From positions 1,258,864 to 1,322,863 of the forward strand of contig CP059430.1 of the NCBI GenBank assembly GCA_013874835.1: 64,000 nt of DNA. The letters are read 5' to 3'. Positions within the stretch are counted from its first letter, which is position 1. Every line of letters starts with the position of its first letter. Under the pieces are notes generated by a model. That model saw only the letters and a list, made by a program, of their open reading frames with translations. It did no database searches and was not told the DNA's origin. The DNA is from Carnobacteriaceae bacterium zg-84 (GTDB lineage Bacteria > Bacillota > Bacilli > Lactobacillales > Aerococcaceae). Positions 17,919-28,455 of this stretch are shown piece after piece. The translations under genes and the position numbers were made by a program.

Positions 17919-18153
17919 ATGATTTAGAAGCAATATACGAAACAATATCTCCTATTGTTTGAATATGTTCTGATTCTTCATCAGAAATTGTTCCCCCAAA
18001 TTCTTGTTCAAAAGCCATAATCAATTCAACGACCGAAATAGAATCTGCTTGTAAATCTTCTTTAAATCGTGTTTCTTTTGATAAATCGCTTTTATCTGTA
18101 TTAAACTGTTCAGACACAATGTCTAAAACTTTCTCATAAATTTTTTCTTCCAT
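17917..18153 (-). CDS. acpP: Acyl carrier protein
   Basis: 78 residues, normal size and acidic. The phosphopantetheine Ser is in LQADSISVVELIM at about residue 38. It carries acyl chains for fatty acid and phospholipid synthesis. Its ATG overlaps the plsX stop (TAATG), the classical plsX-acpP coupling. A second ACP for fatty acid elongation may exist elsewhere; this copy, beside plsX, probably serves phospholipid synthesis. Confidence 0.95.
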   Translation of the reverse strand: MEEKIYEKVLDIVSEQFNTDKSDLSKETRFKEDLQADSISVVELIMAFEQEFGGTISDEESEHIQTIGDIVSYIASKS

Positions 18154-19166
18154 TAATTATCACTCTCTTTCTCATTATCGAAATGATTTGCTAAATCTTC
18201 AATCACATGGGAGTCTAAAATTGTTCGAATTTGCTTTAATGTGTAATAAACAGCTGTGCTGTCTGCTGAACCATGTGTTTTCACAACAGGTGCTTTTAAA
18301 CCAAATAAAACAGCACCACCGTGTTTAGAATAGTCTAACACATCTTTTACGCCACTTAAAGCATTTTTAACGAGTAATCCACCTAGTTTTGTTTTAAGGT
18401 CACCTTGTTTAATCGTTGATTTAATTAACTGAACCATGGACAAAGCTGTTCCTTCAACGGATTTCAAGACAGCATTTCCCGTAAAACCGTCTGTTACAAC
18501 AACATCAGCTTCTCCTAATAACAAATCTCTTGCTTCAATATTTCCAATAAAATGAATATCCTCTAATTGCAATAATTGTTGATACGCCTGCTTCGTTAAC
18601 TCATTTCCTTTTGAAGCCTCCGCTCCATTGTTTAACAATGCTATTCTTGGTTTATCTATTTTTTGTACAAAACGTGCATAGTACGAACCTAAAATAGCAA
18701 ATTGAACGAGATGATGTGGTTTACAATCCGCATTAGCACCAACATCCATAAATACAAACGTACGACTTGGATCTGTTATAACAGGTAAAGTTGGCATTAA
18801 GCCCGGACGTTCAATACCTTTAATTCTTCCAACGATAAATAACCCCGCAGCTAACAATGCGCCTGTATTCCCTGCCGAAAACATGGCATCTGCTTGCTTA
18901 TCTTTAACAGCTTGTGCCGCCAATACCATGGAAGCATTTTTCTTTTGTCTAATAGATTTTACTGGTTCATCATCACTATTTATTTTTTCATCTGTATGTA
19001 CAATGTCAATTCTTGTATCATCTATTAAATATTCTTTTATTTTTGTTTCATCACCATATAAAACAAAGGTAATATCTTGAAATTCTTTTGCTGCACGCAT
19101 CACACCTTCAACGACTGATTGCGGCGCAAAATCGCCTCCCATTGCATCTACTGCAATTTTTTTCAT
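18153..19166 (-). CDS. plsX: Phosphate acyltransferase PlsX
   Basis: 337 residues. It starts [15 protein letters not shown], the family's N-terminal signature, and has [15 protein letters not shown] near residue 95. PlsX interconverts acyl-ACP and acyl-phosphate, the donor for the first acylation of glycerol-3-phosphate. It acts at the membrane surface. ATG follows AAAGGAGG. Placed between recG and acpP. FakA, encoded two genes upstream, makes the same acyl-phosphate from external fatty acids. Confidence 0.96.
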   Translation of the reverse strand: MKKIAVDAMGGDFAPQSVVEGVMRAAKEFQDITFVLYGDETKIKEYLIDDTRIDIVHTDEKINSDDEPVKSIRQKKNASMVLAAQAVKDKQADAMFSAGNTGALLAAGLFIVGRIKGIERPGLMPTLPVITDPSRTFVFMDVGANADCKPHHLVQFAILGSYYARFVQKIDKPRIALLNNGAEASKGNELTKQAYQQLLQLEDIHFIGNIEARDLLLGEADVVVTDGFTGNAVLKSVEGTALSMVQLIKSTIKQGDLKTKLGGLLVKNALSGVKDVLDYSKHGGAVLFGLKAPVVKTHGSADSTAVYYTLKQIRTILDSHVIEDLANHFDNEKESDN

Positions 19167-19185
19167 GAAGCACCTCCTTTAATCA

Positions 19186-21207
19186 CTACAACTTTATCTT
19201 ATCAAAAGTCTTTTTTCTTAACAACTCATACGCATTTTTTATATAAGGATTTTGTGAATGCACAATGTCCATTGCATCTTGTCTAGCTTGATTTAATATG
19301 TGAACATCTCGAATAATATCTGCACAAGAAAAATCTGGAATACCAGATTGTTTTAATCCAAAAATATCTCCTGTTCCTCTCATTTCTAAGTCTTTTTGAC
19401 TCAGATAAAAGCCATCTTGACTTTCAACCATGATTGCCATACGTTGTTTTCCTTGTTCTGTTTTAGGATTAGCAACTAAAATACAATAAGATTGTTTATC
19501 CCCTCGTCCAACACGTCCACGTAATTGGTGTAATTGTGCCAATCCAAATCTTTCTGCATCTTGAATAACCATAATTGTTGCATTAGGTACATCCACACCC
19601 ACTTCAATAACGGTTGTAGAAACTAAAATGTGAATATTATTTTGTTTAAATCGTTTCATGACATCGTCTTTTTCATCAGCTTTCATTTTACCGTGCAATA
19701 AACCGACCGAATACTCATAAAAATACTCTGAAATATATTCATACATTTTTTGTGCATTTTGTACATCTTCTAATGCTTCAGACTCTTCAATTAGAGGTGT
19801 AATCATATATGCTTGGTATCCTTTATCTATTTCTCGTTTCATAAATTCAAGTACTTTTTCCATTTCCTGCTCTTTTACCCATCTTGTAATAATTTTTTGC
19901 CGTCCAGCAGGTAATTCATCAATAACGGATACATCCATTTCACCAAATAATGTCATTGAAAGTGTTCGTGGAATTGGGGTAGCCGTCATATACAGTACAT
20001 TTTGAAAAATAGCTTTTTCATTTAACTTTTGTCTTTGCATCACACCAAAGCGATGCTGTTCATCAATAATAATTAAACCTAACTCATAAAACTGAATATC
20101 TTCTTGAATAAGTGCATGTGTCCCAATCAAGCAATCTAATTGACCATTCAATACATCTAATAACATTTGTTTTCTTTCTTTTACTGTCGTACTACTTGTC
20201 AATAATCCTATTTTTATCGAGGTACCTTGAAATAATGTTTGAATGGTTTTGTAATGCTGTTGTGCTAATATTTCTGTTGGCACCATAAAAGCAACCTGTT
20301 TCCCGCTAAATACACACGCTGCTATGGCAATACTTGCCACAACTGTTTTACCACTTCCAACATCTCCTTGTAGCAAACGATTCATATCAAATGGAGCAAG
20401 TAAATCTCTACAAATATCATTGCTTACTTTTTTTTGTGCATTGGTTAAAGAAAATGGAATAGTATCAATATAAGCTTTCAACTTATTTGTGTCGTATTTT
20501 AAAGAACCTGTTTTTGTTTTGTGCCTTTCGTATTTTAACAAGTTTAATTTTAGTTGGTAGAAAAACAATTCTTGATAAATCATTCTTCTTCGTGCTTCAT
20601 TTGCCGATTGCTGATTTTCAGGAAAGTGCATGTTTTCAATAGCGTGCATATAATCCATAAAAGCATATTTATCCAAAATCTCATCGGGTAAGACTTCTTC
20701 AATAACATCTTTATAATCATCAAAAGACTGTTTAATCAATTTCACTAAAGTTGCTTGCTTCATTGATTTTGTTGTGTGATAAACAGCTGAAAATTCAGTA
20801 TCTTGATTAGCTGTGCCGAGCAATTTCATACCTAATAATGTTTGTCTTTTTTCTTCCCACTTCCCATATATAGCAATTTCTAATCCAATTTGACATTTAT
20901 CTTTTAAATAATGTTGATTAAAAAAAACAACATTTATCACTTGTGCACCTATACCTAAACGGAACGATAATCTATTCTTTCTCCCTGCATAGAAACTAAC
21001 CACTGGATCTGTTAAAATCGTTCCTTTTAAACTAATTTTATCTTGATCTAACACTTCTGTTAAATCACGAATTTGAATATCTTCATAGCGAAATGGAAAA
21101 TGTAAAAGTAAGTCTTCTACGGTTTCAATACCTAATTGATTTAAATCTTGCACTCTTTTGGGACCAACTGACTTTAATGTATCGACACGATCATAAATAC
21201 TTTTCAT
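19186..21207 (-). CDS. recG: ATP-dependent DNA helicase RecG
   Basis: 673 residues, normal length. The N-terminal wedge domain with OB fold (about 1-200) grips branched DNA. The motor has Walker A GDVGSGKTVVA, the DEQH box and TATPIPRTLSM, then the RecG-specific LRGRVGRG and the TRG-like region. It remodels stalled forks and Holliday junctions. The order recG-plsX-acpP is common in Firmicutes. A hairpin at 21276-21316 separates it from fakA. Confidence 0.96.
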   Translation of the reverse strand: MKSIYDRVDTLKSVGPKRVQDLNQLGIETVEDLLLHFPFRYEDIQIRDLTEVLDQDKISLKGTILTDPVVSFYAGRKNRLSFRLGIGAQVINVVFFNQHYLKDKCQIGLEIAIYGKWEEKRQTLLGMKLLGTANQDTEFSAVYHTTKSMKQATLVKLIKQSFDDYKDVIEEVLPDEILDKYAFMDYMHAIENMHFPENQQSANEARRRMIYQELFFYQLKLNLLKYERHKTKTGSLKYDTNKLKAYIDTIPFSLTNAQKKVSNDICRDLLAPFDMNRLLQGDVGSGKTVVASIAIAACVFSGKQVAFMVPTEILAQQHYKTIQTLFQGTSIKIGLLTSSTTVKERKQMLLDVLNGQLDCLIGTHALIQEDIQFYELGLIIIDEQHRFGVMQRQKLNEKAIFQNVLYMTATPIPRTLSMTLFGEMDVSVIDELPAGRQKIITRWVKEQEMEKVLEFMKREIDKGYQAYMITPLIEESEALEDVQNAQKMYEYISEYFYEYSVGLLHGKMKADEKDDVMKRFKQNNIHILVSTTVIEVGVDVPNATIMVIQDAERFGLAQLHQLRGRVGRGDKQSYCILVANPKTEQGKQRMAIMVESQDGFYLSQKDLEMRGTGDIFGLKQSGIPDFSCADIIRDVHILNQARQDAMDIVHSQNPYIKNAYELLRKKTFDKIKL

Positions 21208-21275
21208 ACCATTCTCCTTTACTTTTTATATATCATATCAAAACAAGAAAAAAAAATCACCCAATACAAATGAAA

Positions 21276-21316
21276 AAAGAGGCAAATGACGTCTTTAAAC
21301 ATCCATTCACCTCTTT
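21276..21316 (-). terminator. Weak hairpin after fakA
   Basis: AAAGAGG (21276-21282) pairs with CCTCTTT (21310-21316), with an inner AATG/CATT pair; the minus strand then has a T-rich run. Likely partial termination before recG. Confidence 0.45.
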
Positions 21317-21340
21317 ACTTATAGTCCCAATTTTTATTGG

Positions 21341-23011
21341 TTATTCACTTGCCAACAAGAAGTGATATACTGGTTGATCTCCTAATTGAATATCAAATTC
21401 AATATCTTCAAATTCTTGTTCTAAAACAGAAACAATTTCTTCAGCTTCTTCTTGTGTTGCGTCTTCTCCGATTAAGATTGTGACAATTTCAGTATCATCA
21501 GAAATCATTTGACGTAATGTATCAAGCGTTACTTCTTGTTTATCTTTTTGAGAAAAGACGATTTTACCGTCAATCAATCCCATAAAATCATTTTCTTTAA
21601 TGTCTATGCCGTCAATTTGTGTATCACGTACCGCTATTGTAACTTGACCACTAACAACAGAAGATAAAGCATTTGTCATGTTCTCTTTATTTTCTTCTAA
21701 TTGGTTTAGTGGATTAAATGCAAGTAGAGCTGTCATACCTTGTGGAATTGTTTTTGTCGGAACAACAACAGCAGGTGTATCGCTCACTTGAGCAGCTTGA
21801 TCTGCTGCCATTTGGATATTTTTATTATTTGGTAGAATAATCACTTTTTCTGCATGTGCTTCTTCAATAGCTTTTAAAATATCCTCTGTACTTGGATTCA
21901 TTGTTTGTCCACCATTGATAATGACTGTAGCACCCATATCTTTTAATAACGTTTGTACACCATTTCCAGCAGCAATTGCAATAATACCATATTCTGCTTT
22001 TTCAACTGGTTTTTGTTTTGTTGCTTTATTTGTTAATACATCTTCATGTTGCAAACGCATATTATCTACTTTAATTTTAATAAGTGAACCAAATTTTTGA
22101 CCATAATTCATGACTTCTCCTGGTCGTTCTGTATGTACATGAACTTTAATGATTTCATCATCTGCTACAACTAATAAAGAATCTCCTAAGTCATTTAAAT
22201 AATTACGGAATGTATCATAATCAAATGTATCTGTAACAGTTTCTCCTTCTCCAATACGTACCATAATTTCTGTACAGTAACCAAATTGAATATCTTTTGT
22301 ATCCACTGCATGTGCAACATTAGAAAAGTTTTCATGATGCGCAACAGATGCTAAGTTCGCTGAAATACCTTTTCCAAATGATGTTGGTAATTTTTCACCT
22401 GTTAAAGATTCTAAAAATCCTTCATAAACAAATAGTAATCCTTGTCCACCACTATCGACAACACCAACTTCTTTTAAAACTGGCAATAATTCTGGTGTGT
22501 TATCTAATGATACTCTAGCACCTTCAACAATAGCACGCATAACATCAATAATATTATCTGTTGTTTTTGCTTTTTCCTCTCCTGCTTTTGCAGATTCTCT
22601 AGCAACAGTTAAAATAGTACCTTCAACTGGTTTCATTACAGCTTTATAAGCTGTTTCAACACCGTGTGTAAATCCTTGTGCAAATTGTTCAGCAGTTAAA
22701 GAGCTATATGTTTCAACCGATTTTGAAAACCCTCTAAATAATTGCGATAAAATAACACCTGAATTTCCTCGTGCTCCCATCAATAAACCTTTTGCTAAAT
22801 CAACAGCTAAAGCACCTACTTCTTCTTCTTGAGATTGAGCGACACGTTGTGCTCCTGATGTAAAGGACATGTTCATATTTGTTCCAGTATCTCCGTCTGG
22901 GACAGGAAACACATTCAAAGAGTTTACTAATTCAGCATTTTCATGTAGACGTTCACAGCCTACTTGCACCATATCTTTAAATGCTTGTCCTTTTAGTTCT
23001 TTCATTTCCAA
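21341..23011 (-). CDS. fakA: Fatty acid kinase subunit FakA (DAK2 domain)
   Basis: 556 residues. The N-terminal DAK2/DhaL-type ATP-binding domain contains NVFPVPDGDTGTNMN (near residue 35), whose Asp residues bind Mg-ADP, and RGNSGVILSQ. The middle and C-terminal domains are FakA-specific. With a FakB (DegV) partner it phosphorylates exogenous fatty acids. No fakB is in the window. The best start is TTG at 23011, eight bases after GGAGG; the ATG six bases further in has looser spacing. It is co-transcribed with asp23, 45 bases away. Confidence 0.92.
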   Translation of the reverse strand: MEMKELKGQAFKDMVQVGCERLHENAELVNSLNVFPVPDGDTGTNMNMSFTSGAQRVAQSQEEEVGALAVDLAKGLLMGARGNSGVILSQLFRGFSKSVETYSSLTAEQFAQGFTHGVETAYKAVMKPVEGTILTVARESAKAGEEKAKTTDNIIDVMRAIVEGARVSLDNTPELLPVLKEVGVVDSGGQGLLFVYEGFLESLTGEKLPTSFGKGISANLASVAHHENFSNVAHAVDTKDIQFGYCTEIMVRIGEGETVTDTFDYDTFRNYLNDLGDSLLVVADDEIIKVHVHTERPGEVMNYGQKFGSLIKIKVDNMRLQHEDVLTNKATKQKPVEKAEYGIIAIAAGNGVQTLLKDMGATVIINGGQTMNPSTEDILKAIEEAHAEKVIILPNNKNIQMAADQAAQVSDTPAVVVPTKTIPQGMTALLAFNPLNQLEENKENMTNALSSVVSGQVTIAVRDTQIDGIDIKENDFMGLIDGKIVFSQKDKQEVTLDTLRQMISDDTEIVTILIGEDATQEEAEEIVSVLEQEFEDIEFDIQLGDQPVYHFLLASE

Positions 23012-23056
23012 TTCAAAATCCTCCTAATAGTCATGTCATTGACTTTCTCAAAAATA

Positions 23057-23419
23057 CTAGTCCTGTACGATACGTACACCTTGTACATAAACATTTACTG
23101 AATGTACATCAATACCCAATAAATGTTTTAAATCATAGCTAACTTTAGATTGTACATTACGGCAAATTTCAGAAATTTTTGTTCCATAGTTAACAAAAAT
23201 ATAAACATCTACCATGACTTGATTGTCTATTTGACGAATGACCACACCACGAGAATAATTTTCTTTTTTCAAAATAACATTGATATTATCTCGAATTTGA
23301 TGCTTACTTGCCATACCAACAACACCATAGTTGTCTGTAACAGCTGTTCCAACAACTGTTGCAATAACCTCCTGTGTTAAATCAATATGACCATTTTTTG
23401 TTTCGATTTTTACTGACAT
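23057..23419 (-). CDS. Asp23/YloU family envelope-stress protein
   Basis: 120 residues, one Asp23 domain (GTAVTDNYGVVGMASK near residue 25, VQGVRI at the end). Close relatives bind membrane proteins and lie beside fakA (yloU-yloV) in most Firmicutes. The molecular role is not settled; a link to cell-wall stress and lipid metabolism is inferred from staphylococcal Asp23 and from the neighbour. Confidence 0.9.
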   Translation of the reverse strand: MSVKIETKNGHIDLTQEVIATVVGTAVTDNYGVVGMASKHQIRDNINVILKKENYSRGVVIRQIDNQVMVDVYIFVNYGTKISEICRNVQSKVSYDLKHLLGIDVHSVNVYVQGVRIVQD

Positions 23420-23511
23420 ATAAATCCTCCTTTATCATACGATTTATAGCATATCATCTTGATAATAACATACTTTATTATCTATATCTATCTTTTTTAT
23501 AGAAAAATATT

Positions 23512-23555
23512 AGGCTCTTCCGTTCATAGAAAGCATTCTATGAACGAAAGAGCCT
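23512..23555 (-). terminator. Terminator after sodA
   Basis: Long stem AGGCTCTT.CGTTCATAGAA with TTCTATGAACG.AAAGAGCCT, T-rich on both sides, between sodA and the divergent end of the asp23 leader. Confidence 0.7.
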
Positions 23556-23637
23556 TTTTTATGTATTTAAATGATGATTTTTCTCATTGTAAATATATTT
23601 TATCTTTATTTCAAACCTAATTTACGAATGAGATAAA

Positions 23638-24243
23638 CTACTTTGCTGCAGTAAAGCGGTCGTTTGCTTTATTCCAGTCTACTAAATTCCAGTATGCATC
23701 AACATAGTCTGGACGTCTGTTTTGATAGTTTAAATAGTATGCATGTTCCCAAACATCTAAAGCTAAAATTGGTGTTTTACCTTCCATGATTGGTGAATCT
23801 TGATTCGCTGTTGATAACACTTCTAATTCTCCATTATTTAATGCCAACCATGCCCAACCAGAACCAAAACGTGTTTTAGCGGCAGTATTAAACGCTTCTT
23901 TCATTGCCTCTACACTACCAAATTTTGCTTCAATTTCTGCTTTTAATTCGCCAACTGGTTCAGTCTTAGCTGGTGTTAAAGATGTCCAAAAGAATGAATG
24001 ATTAGCATGTCCACCACCATTGTTTCTGACTGCAGTTTGAATGCTTTCTGGTAATTTATCTAAATGTGCAATAATTTCTTCAACTGATTTCCCAAAAAAT
24101 TCAGGTGCTTTTTCTAATGCAGCATTTAAATTTGTTACATACGCTTGATGATGTTTTTCATGATGCAAATGCATTGTCGCTGCATCGAAATGTGGCTCAA
24201 GTGCCTCATAAGCATAAGGTAATTTTGGTAATTCAAAAGTCAT
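23638..24243 (-). CDS. sodA: Superoxide dismutase, Mn/Fe type
   Basis: 201 residues, normal length. Metal ligands are H27 (LHLHHEKHH), a His in [11 protein letters not shown] near residue 81, and Asp/His in [11 protein letters not shown] (about 163/167). [10 protein letters not shown] is typical of the manganese enzymes. It removes superoxide in the cytoplasm. Own unit, ATG after TAGGAGGAG. A 16-base palindrome in the leader (24259-24274) could be an operator or a small mRNA hairpin. Confidence 0.96.
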   Translation of the reverse strand: MTFELPKLPYAYEALEPHFDAATMHLHHEKHHQAYVTNLNAALEKAPEFFGKSVEEIIAHLDKLPESIQTAVRNNGGGHANHSFFWTSLTPAKTEPVGELKAEIEAKFGSVEAMKEAFNTAAKTRFGSGWAWLALNNGELEVLSTANQDSPIMEGKTPILALDVWEHAYYLNYQNRRPDYVDAYWNLVDWNKANDRFTAAK

Positions 24244-24258
24244 AATACTCCTCCTAAG

Positions 24259-24274
24259 GTGTGTACAAACACAC
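24259..24274 (-). promoter_or_regulatory. Short palindrome in the sodA leader
   Basis: GTGTGT-ACAA-ACACAC lies just upstream of the sodA ribosome site. A 6-bp hairpin or a dimeric-repressor site are both possible; no family is recognised. Confidence 0.35.
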
Positions 24275-24387
24275 GCGTTTTTTATATGTTTTTAGCATAC
24301 CATACTTTCACAAACATGAAAAGGCTTTTGCTTTTGTATGACGCCATTTTTAAACATTTAAAGTTTATTATTTCACAAGCAAATCAC

Positions 24388-24417
24388 TTGTTTTTTTCTA
24401 TTCTTTTCATCTATATT
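24388..24417 (+). promoter_or_regulatory. Promoter candidate for trhO
   Basis: TTGTTT, 18-base spacer, TATATT; leader of ~55 bases before the ATG at 24480. Confidence 0.45.
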
Positions 24418-24479
24418 TACGTCGTGCGAAATGCACAAATACAGTTTCAAAATATTTGGACTATTTTGGAGGAATCATT

Positions 24480-25445
24480 ATGTCAAAAGAAATTCGTGTA
24501 CTATTGTATTATCAATATGTACCAATCGAAAATGCAGAACAATTTGCAAAAGAACATCTTGCATTTTGTAAAGAAATTGGTATTAAAGGTCGTATTTTAA
24601 TTGCCAATGAAGGTATCAATGGTACTTGTTCAGGAACCATTGAACAAACACAACAATACATGGATCACATGCACAAAGATCCAAGATTTGCCAATATGGT
24701 ATTCAAAATTGATGAAGAAAATAATATGGCATTCCGTAAAATTTTTGTGAGATATCGTCCAGAACTCGTTAATTTAGGTTTAGAAGAGGATGTTAATCCT
24801 TTAGAATTAACAGGACAATATTTATCCCCACAAGAATTTAGAGAAGCTCTGCTAGATGAGGATACAATCGTTTTAGATACACGTAATGACTATGAATATG
24901 ATTTAGGTCATTTTAGAGGTTCTGTTCGTCCTGATATACGTAATTTTAGAGAATTACCTCAATGGGTATTAGACAACAAAGAAAAATTTATGGAAAAACG
25001 TTTAGTTGTATATTGCACAGGTGGTATCCGCTGTGAAAAATTCTCTGGCTGGTTAGTACGTGAAGGATTTAAAGATGTTGGGCAATTACACGGCGGTATC
25101 GCAACTTATGGAAAAGATCCAGAAGTACGTGGTGATTTATGGGACGGAAAAATGTATGTATTTGATGACCGTATCGCTGTAGATATCAATCAAAATGAAC
25201 ATATTGTCGTTGGTCGTGACTGGTTTGACAACACACCTTGCGAACGTTATGTCAACTGTGCTAACCCTCGTTGTAATCGTCAAATTCTATGTTCAGTTGA
25301 AAATGAAGAAAAATATTTAAAGAGCTGTTCACACGAATGCCGTATTCATCCAGAAAATCTTTACGTCAAACGTCATGAGCTAACACGTGATGAATTAGAA
25401 CAACGTCTACAAAAAATTGGTGAAACATTAGCAACAAATGCATAA
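24480..25445 (+). CDS. trhO: tRNA uridine-34 hydroxylase TrhO (rhodanese family)
   Basis: 321 residues. TrhO hydroxylates wobble U34 as a route to 5-methoxy/oxyacetyl uridine. An N-terminal ferredoxin-like domain ([19 protein letters not shown]) precedes a rhodanese domain with its active-site loop [12 protein letters not shown] near residue 183. A C-terminal Cys cluster ([21 protein letters not shown]) looks like a metal site. The start ATG at 24480 is set by GGAGGAATCATT; the frame is open eight codons further upstream but without a ribosome site. Single-gene unit, divergent from sodA. Confidence 0.92.
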   Translation: MSKEIRVLLYYQYVPIENAEQFAKEHLAFCKEIGIKGRILIANEGINGTCSGTIEQTQQYMDHMHKDPRFANMVFKIDEENNMAFRKIFVRYRPELVNLGLEEDVNPLELTGQYLSPQEFREALLDEDTIVLDTRNDYEYDLGHFRGSVRPDIRNFRELPQWVLDNKEKFMEKRLVVYCTGGIRCEKFSGWLVREGFKDVGQLHGGIATYGKDPEVRGDLWDGKMYVFDDRIAVDINQNEHIVVGRDWFDNTPCERYVNCANPRCNRQILCSVENEEKYLKSCSHECRIHPENLYVKRHELTRDELEQRLQKIGETLATNA

Positions 25446-25447
25446 AT

Positions 25448-25534
25448 AAGAAGTTAACCTAAAAACAAAGGTTTTACTTCTTAAATAAAAAAGACTTGAA
25501 ATCAACATTTTTAATGAGTTGGTTTCAAGTCTTT
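25448..25534 (+). terminator. Two tandem hairpins after trhO
   Basis: First hairpin 25448-25482 (AAGAAGT..ACTTCTT); second 25490-25534 with a ~16-bp stem followed by a T run. The second carries the ATCAAC/GTTG core shared with hairpins at 28456 and 48327. Confidence 0.7.
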
Positions 25535-25589
25535 TTGAGTAATTTCGCTTCTTAATAGAGTAGTTCTTATGATCAAATATGCTCTAAAA

Positions 25590-25618
25590 TTGTTTATTTA
25601 ATCCGTTTTTGGTATAAT
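25590..25618 (+). promoter_or_regulatory. Promoter of recU-pbp1A
   Basis: TTGTTT, 17-base spacer, TATAAT (25613-25618), 34 bases before the recU ATG. Confidence 0.65.
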
Positions 25619-25652
25619 GAAATCGTTTATGAAGTGAAAAAGGAGTCTTATC

Positions 25653-26255
25653 ATGCCAATACAATACCCTGCGGGTACTGTTTTATCTACTAAAACATCT
25701 CAAAATAATATCATACACGGCAAACGGGGCATGATTTTTGAGGAACAAATCAATCAGTCGAATCTTTACTATTTACAAAAGAAAATTGCAGTGATTCATA
25801 AAAAGCCAACACCTGTTCAAGTTGTAAAAGTAGACTACCCCAAACGTAGTGCTGCTAAAATAACAGAAGCCTACTTCCGTCATGCTTCAACAACAGATTA
25901 TAATGGTGTGTACCAAGGTTTTTATATTGATTTTGAAGCAAAAGAAACGAAAAATAAAACGTCTTTTCCTCTGACAAATTTTCATGAGCATCAAGTACAA
26001 CACATGGAGCAATGTCTTGAACAACAAGGAATAACGTTTGTTCTTTTTAAATTTTCTTTCCATAATCGTGTCTTTTTATTAAAGGCTCAACACTTTATTC
26101 AATTTTGGAGAGAAAAACATAAAGATGGCAAGCGTCAATCAATCCCCTTGTCATATATTGAAAAGTATGGCTATGAAATTCATATAGGCATGTATCCTAT
26201 TATTCCTTATTTAGATATTGTAAAGCATTTGATTGATACAAACAATAAATTTTAA
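25653..26255 (+). CDS. recU: Holliday junction resolvase RecU
   Basis: 200 residues. It cuts four-way DNA junctions during recombination and chromosome segregation. Seen: GKRGMIFEEQINQSN near residue 23, and the catalytic block TTDYNGVYQGFYIDFEAKET (about 77-96) holding the metal-binding Asp/Glu residues and Lys of the nuclease fold. ATG follows AAAGGAG. The recU-pbp1 pairing, 28 bases apart, is a classic Firmicute arrangement that couples DNA processing to wall synthesis. Confidence 0.95.
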   Translation: MPIQYPAGTVLSTKTSQNNIIHGKRGMIFEEQINQSNLYYLQKKIAVIHKKPTPVQVVKVDYPKRSAAKITEAYFRHASTTDYNGVYQGFYIDFEAKETKNKTSFPLTNFHEHQVQHMEQCLEQQGITFVLFKFSFHNRVFLLKAQHFIQFWREKHKDGKRQSIPLSYIEKYGYEIHIGMYPIIPYLDIVKHLIDTNNKF

Positions 26256-26283
26256 TAGTGTTATATAGGAGGCTATTTTATTT

Positions 26284-28452
26284 ATGGTAAAAACACAAAC
26301 ACGTTCTAGTAAGCCTGTTAACAAAAAGAAAAAGAAACCCAAAACAAAAAAAGGACTTGGCAAAAAAATTTTATTAAGTTTTTTAGCGATACTATCCATT
26401 CTTTTTCTAATTGTTGTGAGTGTGACAGCTTACTTCATATCAACAGCACCGAGTATTACACAAGAAGCTTTAATCGGGACAATCCCGTCTACGATTTATG
26501 ATAAAAACGGTGAGATTATTACAAAACTTGGAGGAAACGATCGTATTTTGATTGATCCAAGTGATATTCCTGAAAATGTCGCAGATGCTGTTCTATCTAT
26601 TGAGGATAAACGTTTTTACGATCACAATGGTGTTGATTTTGTTCGTATTGGCGGTGCCTTTATTACAAACTTAGCAAAAGGAAGACTTTCTCAAGGTGGT
26701 AGTACAATTACGCAACAACTTATCAAACTATCCGCTTTTTCAACGTCAAAAGAAGATCAAACCATTAAGCGAAAAATTCAAGAAGCATGGTTAGCCATTC
26801 AAGCAGAAAAGCAATACACTAAAGAAGATATTTTAGCTTTATATTTAAATAAGGTGTATTTAGCAAATAATATTTATGGATTCGGTACGGCAGCACAATA
26901 TTATTTCGGAAAAGATGTCAATAAATTAGATATTGCCGAAGCTGCTTTATTAGCAGGTATGGTTCAAGCACCAAATCACTATGATCCATATGTCAATCCA
27001 GAAGCTGCTTTACAAAGAAGAAATACTGTTTTAGGTACAATGCTATCAAATCAAAAAATCACGCAAGAAGAATTTAATATCGCATCTGCTTTACCTATTA
27101 CTTATAATTTAGTCGATCATAAAAATGATAAATCAGCGGCAGAATTATCTATTGATTCTTATGTGCAAGCTGTTGCTGCTGAAATTTCAGAGAAAACCTC
27201 TTTAAATCCATATACAGATGGTCTATCTATTTATACAAACCTAGATATGAATGTCCAAAATAAATTGTTAGATATTTTAAATACAACAAATTACATTGAC
27301 TGGGCAAATAATGATGTCCAAGCTGCCGTGACAGTTGTTGACCCAAATAATGGGGCTATTGTGGCTATGGTGGGAGGTCGAAATATCAATGTCCAATTAG
27401 GTTTAAATCGTGCAACAGTTGCTTCTAGAAGTGTTGGATCAACATCAAAACCTTTAGTCGATTACGGTCCTGCATTTGAATATAAAGACTACTCAACTGG
27501 TCAGTCTGTTTCAGATTCACCAATCAATTATTCAGACGGAACACCTTTATATAACTGGGATTTCCGTTATTTTGGATCAACGTCTATCCGAACAGCACTT
27601 GCTGCTTCACGAAACACTCCTGCTCTACGTACATTACGAGATGTCGGTTTAGATAACGCTTATGCATTCTTGTCTAAATTAAAAATAGATGTTACAAATA
27701 ATGGTGTGCCTGGATTAGTAGAATCAAATGCTATTGGTTTTGAGGCAAGCCCTTTACAAATGGCGGCCGCTTATAGTGCCTTTGCAAATGGTGGTACTTA
27801 CTACAAACCATTTACAATCAATAAAATTATTACACGTTCTGGAGAAGAAGCAAGTTATATTGGCGAAGGGACACGTGCCATGAAAGACTCCACAGCTTAC
27901 ATGATTACAGATATTTTAAGAGGTGTACCAACAACTTATGCCACAAGTGCAGACATTCCTTATTTATATCATGCTGGAAAATCAGGAACAACGAATTATA
28001 CAGAAGATCAATTAGCTACTGTGACAGGTGGTAAAACCGTTCCATTTGCAGCACCAGATGCGTGGTATGTTGGCTACACAAAACGATACGTTGTATCAAC
28101 TTGGGTAGGATACGATACCCCAAATGAACTCAATCATTATTTAGATCAAACTGAATCAACCTATGCACAGTTAATTTATAAATACATTATGTCTTACTTA
28201 GCACAAAATGGTGATAATACACCTTGGGAAAAACCAGATAGCGTTGAACGTTACGGATCAGAGCTATATTTAAAAGGAAAACGTCCTGTTTATACAGAAA
28301 TTGAAAGAGATGTAACCACACGACGTAGAGATGAAGATTCTGACGATGATAAAGAAAAAACAACAATTAGTTTTACAACAAAAAGTTTTTCATTCTCATC
28401 ACGTGAAGCTACAACACGTGAAACAACGACTAAAAAAGAGGAAGATAATTAA
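26284..28452 (+). CDS. ponA: Class A penicillin-binding protein 1A (glycosyltransferase-transpeptidase)
   Basis: 722 residues. A Lys-rich cytoplasmic start and one span (~30-55) are followed by a GT51 glycosyltransferase domain (EDKRFYDHNGVD; QGGSTITQQL) and a transpeptidase domain with STSK (near residue 386), SRN and KSGTTN. It polymerises and cross-links peptidoglycan. The last ~55 residues are an Asp/Glu/Thr/Arg/Ser-rich tail, probably disordered outside the cell, as seen in several lactic bacteria. Downstream of recU. Confidence 0.95.
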   Translation: MVKTQTRSSKPVNKKKKKPKTKKGLGKKILLSFLAILSILFLIVVSVTAYFISTAPSITQEALIGTIPSTIYDKNGEIITKLGGNDRILIDPSDIPENVADAVLSIEDKRFYDHNGVDFVRIGGAFITNLAKGRLSQGGSTITQQLIKLSAFSTSKEDQTIKRKIQEAWLAIQAEKQYTKEDILALYLNKVYLANNIYGFGTAAQYYFGKDVNKLDIAEAALLAGMVQAPNHYDPYVNPEAALQRRNTVLGTMLSNQKITQEEFNIASALPITYNLVDHKNDKSAAELSIDSYVQAVAAEISEKTSLNPYTDGLSIYTNLDMNVQNKLLDILNTTNYIDWANNDVQAAVTVVDPNNGAIVAMVGGRNINVQLGLNRATVASRSVGSTSKPLVDYGPAFEYKDYSTGQSVSDSPINYSDGTPLYNWDFRYFGSTSIRTALAASRNTPALRTLRDVGLDNAYAFLSKLKIDVTNNGVPGLVESNAIGFEASPLQMAAAYSAFANGGTYYKPFTINKIITRSGEEASYIGEGTRAMKDSTAYMITDILRGVPTTYATSADIPYLYHAGKSGTTNYTEDQLATVTGGKTVPFAAPDAWYVGYTKRYVVSTWVGYDTPNELNHYLDQTESTYAQLIYKYIMSYLAQNGDNTPWEKPDSVERYGSELYLKGKRPVYTEIERDVTTRRRDEDSDDDKEKTTISFTTKSFSFSSREATTRETTTKKEEDN

Positions 28453-28455
28453 AAC

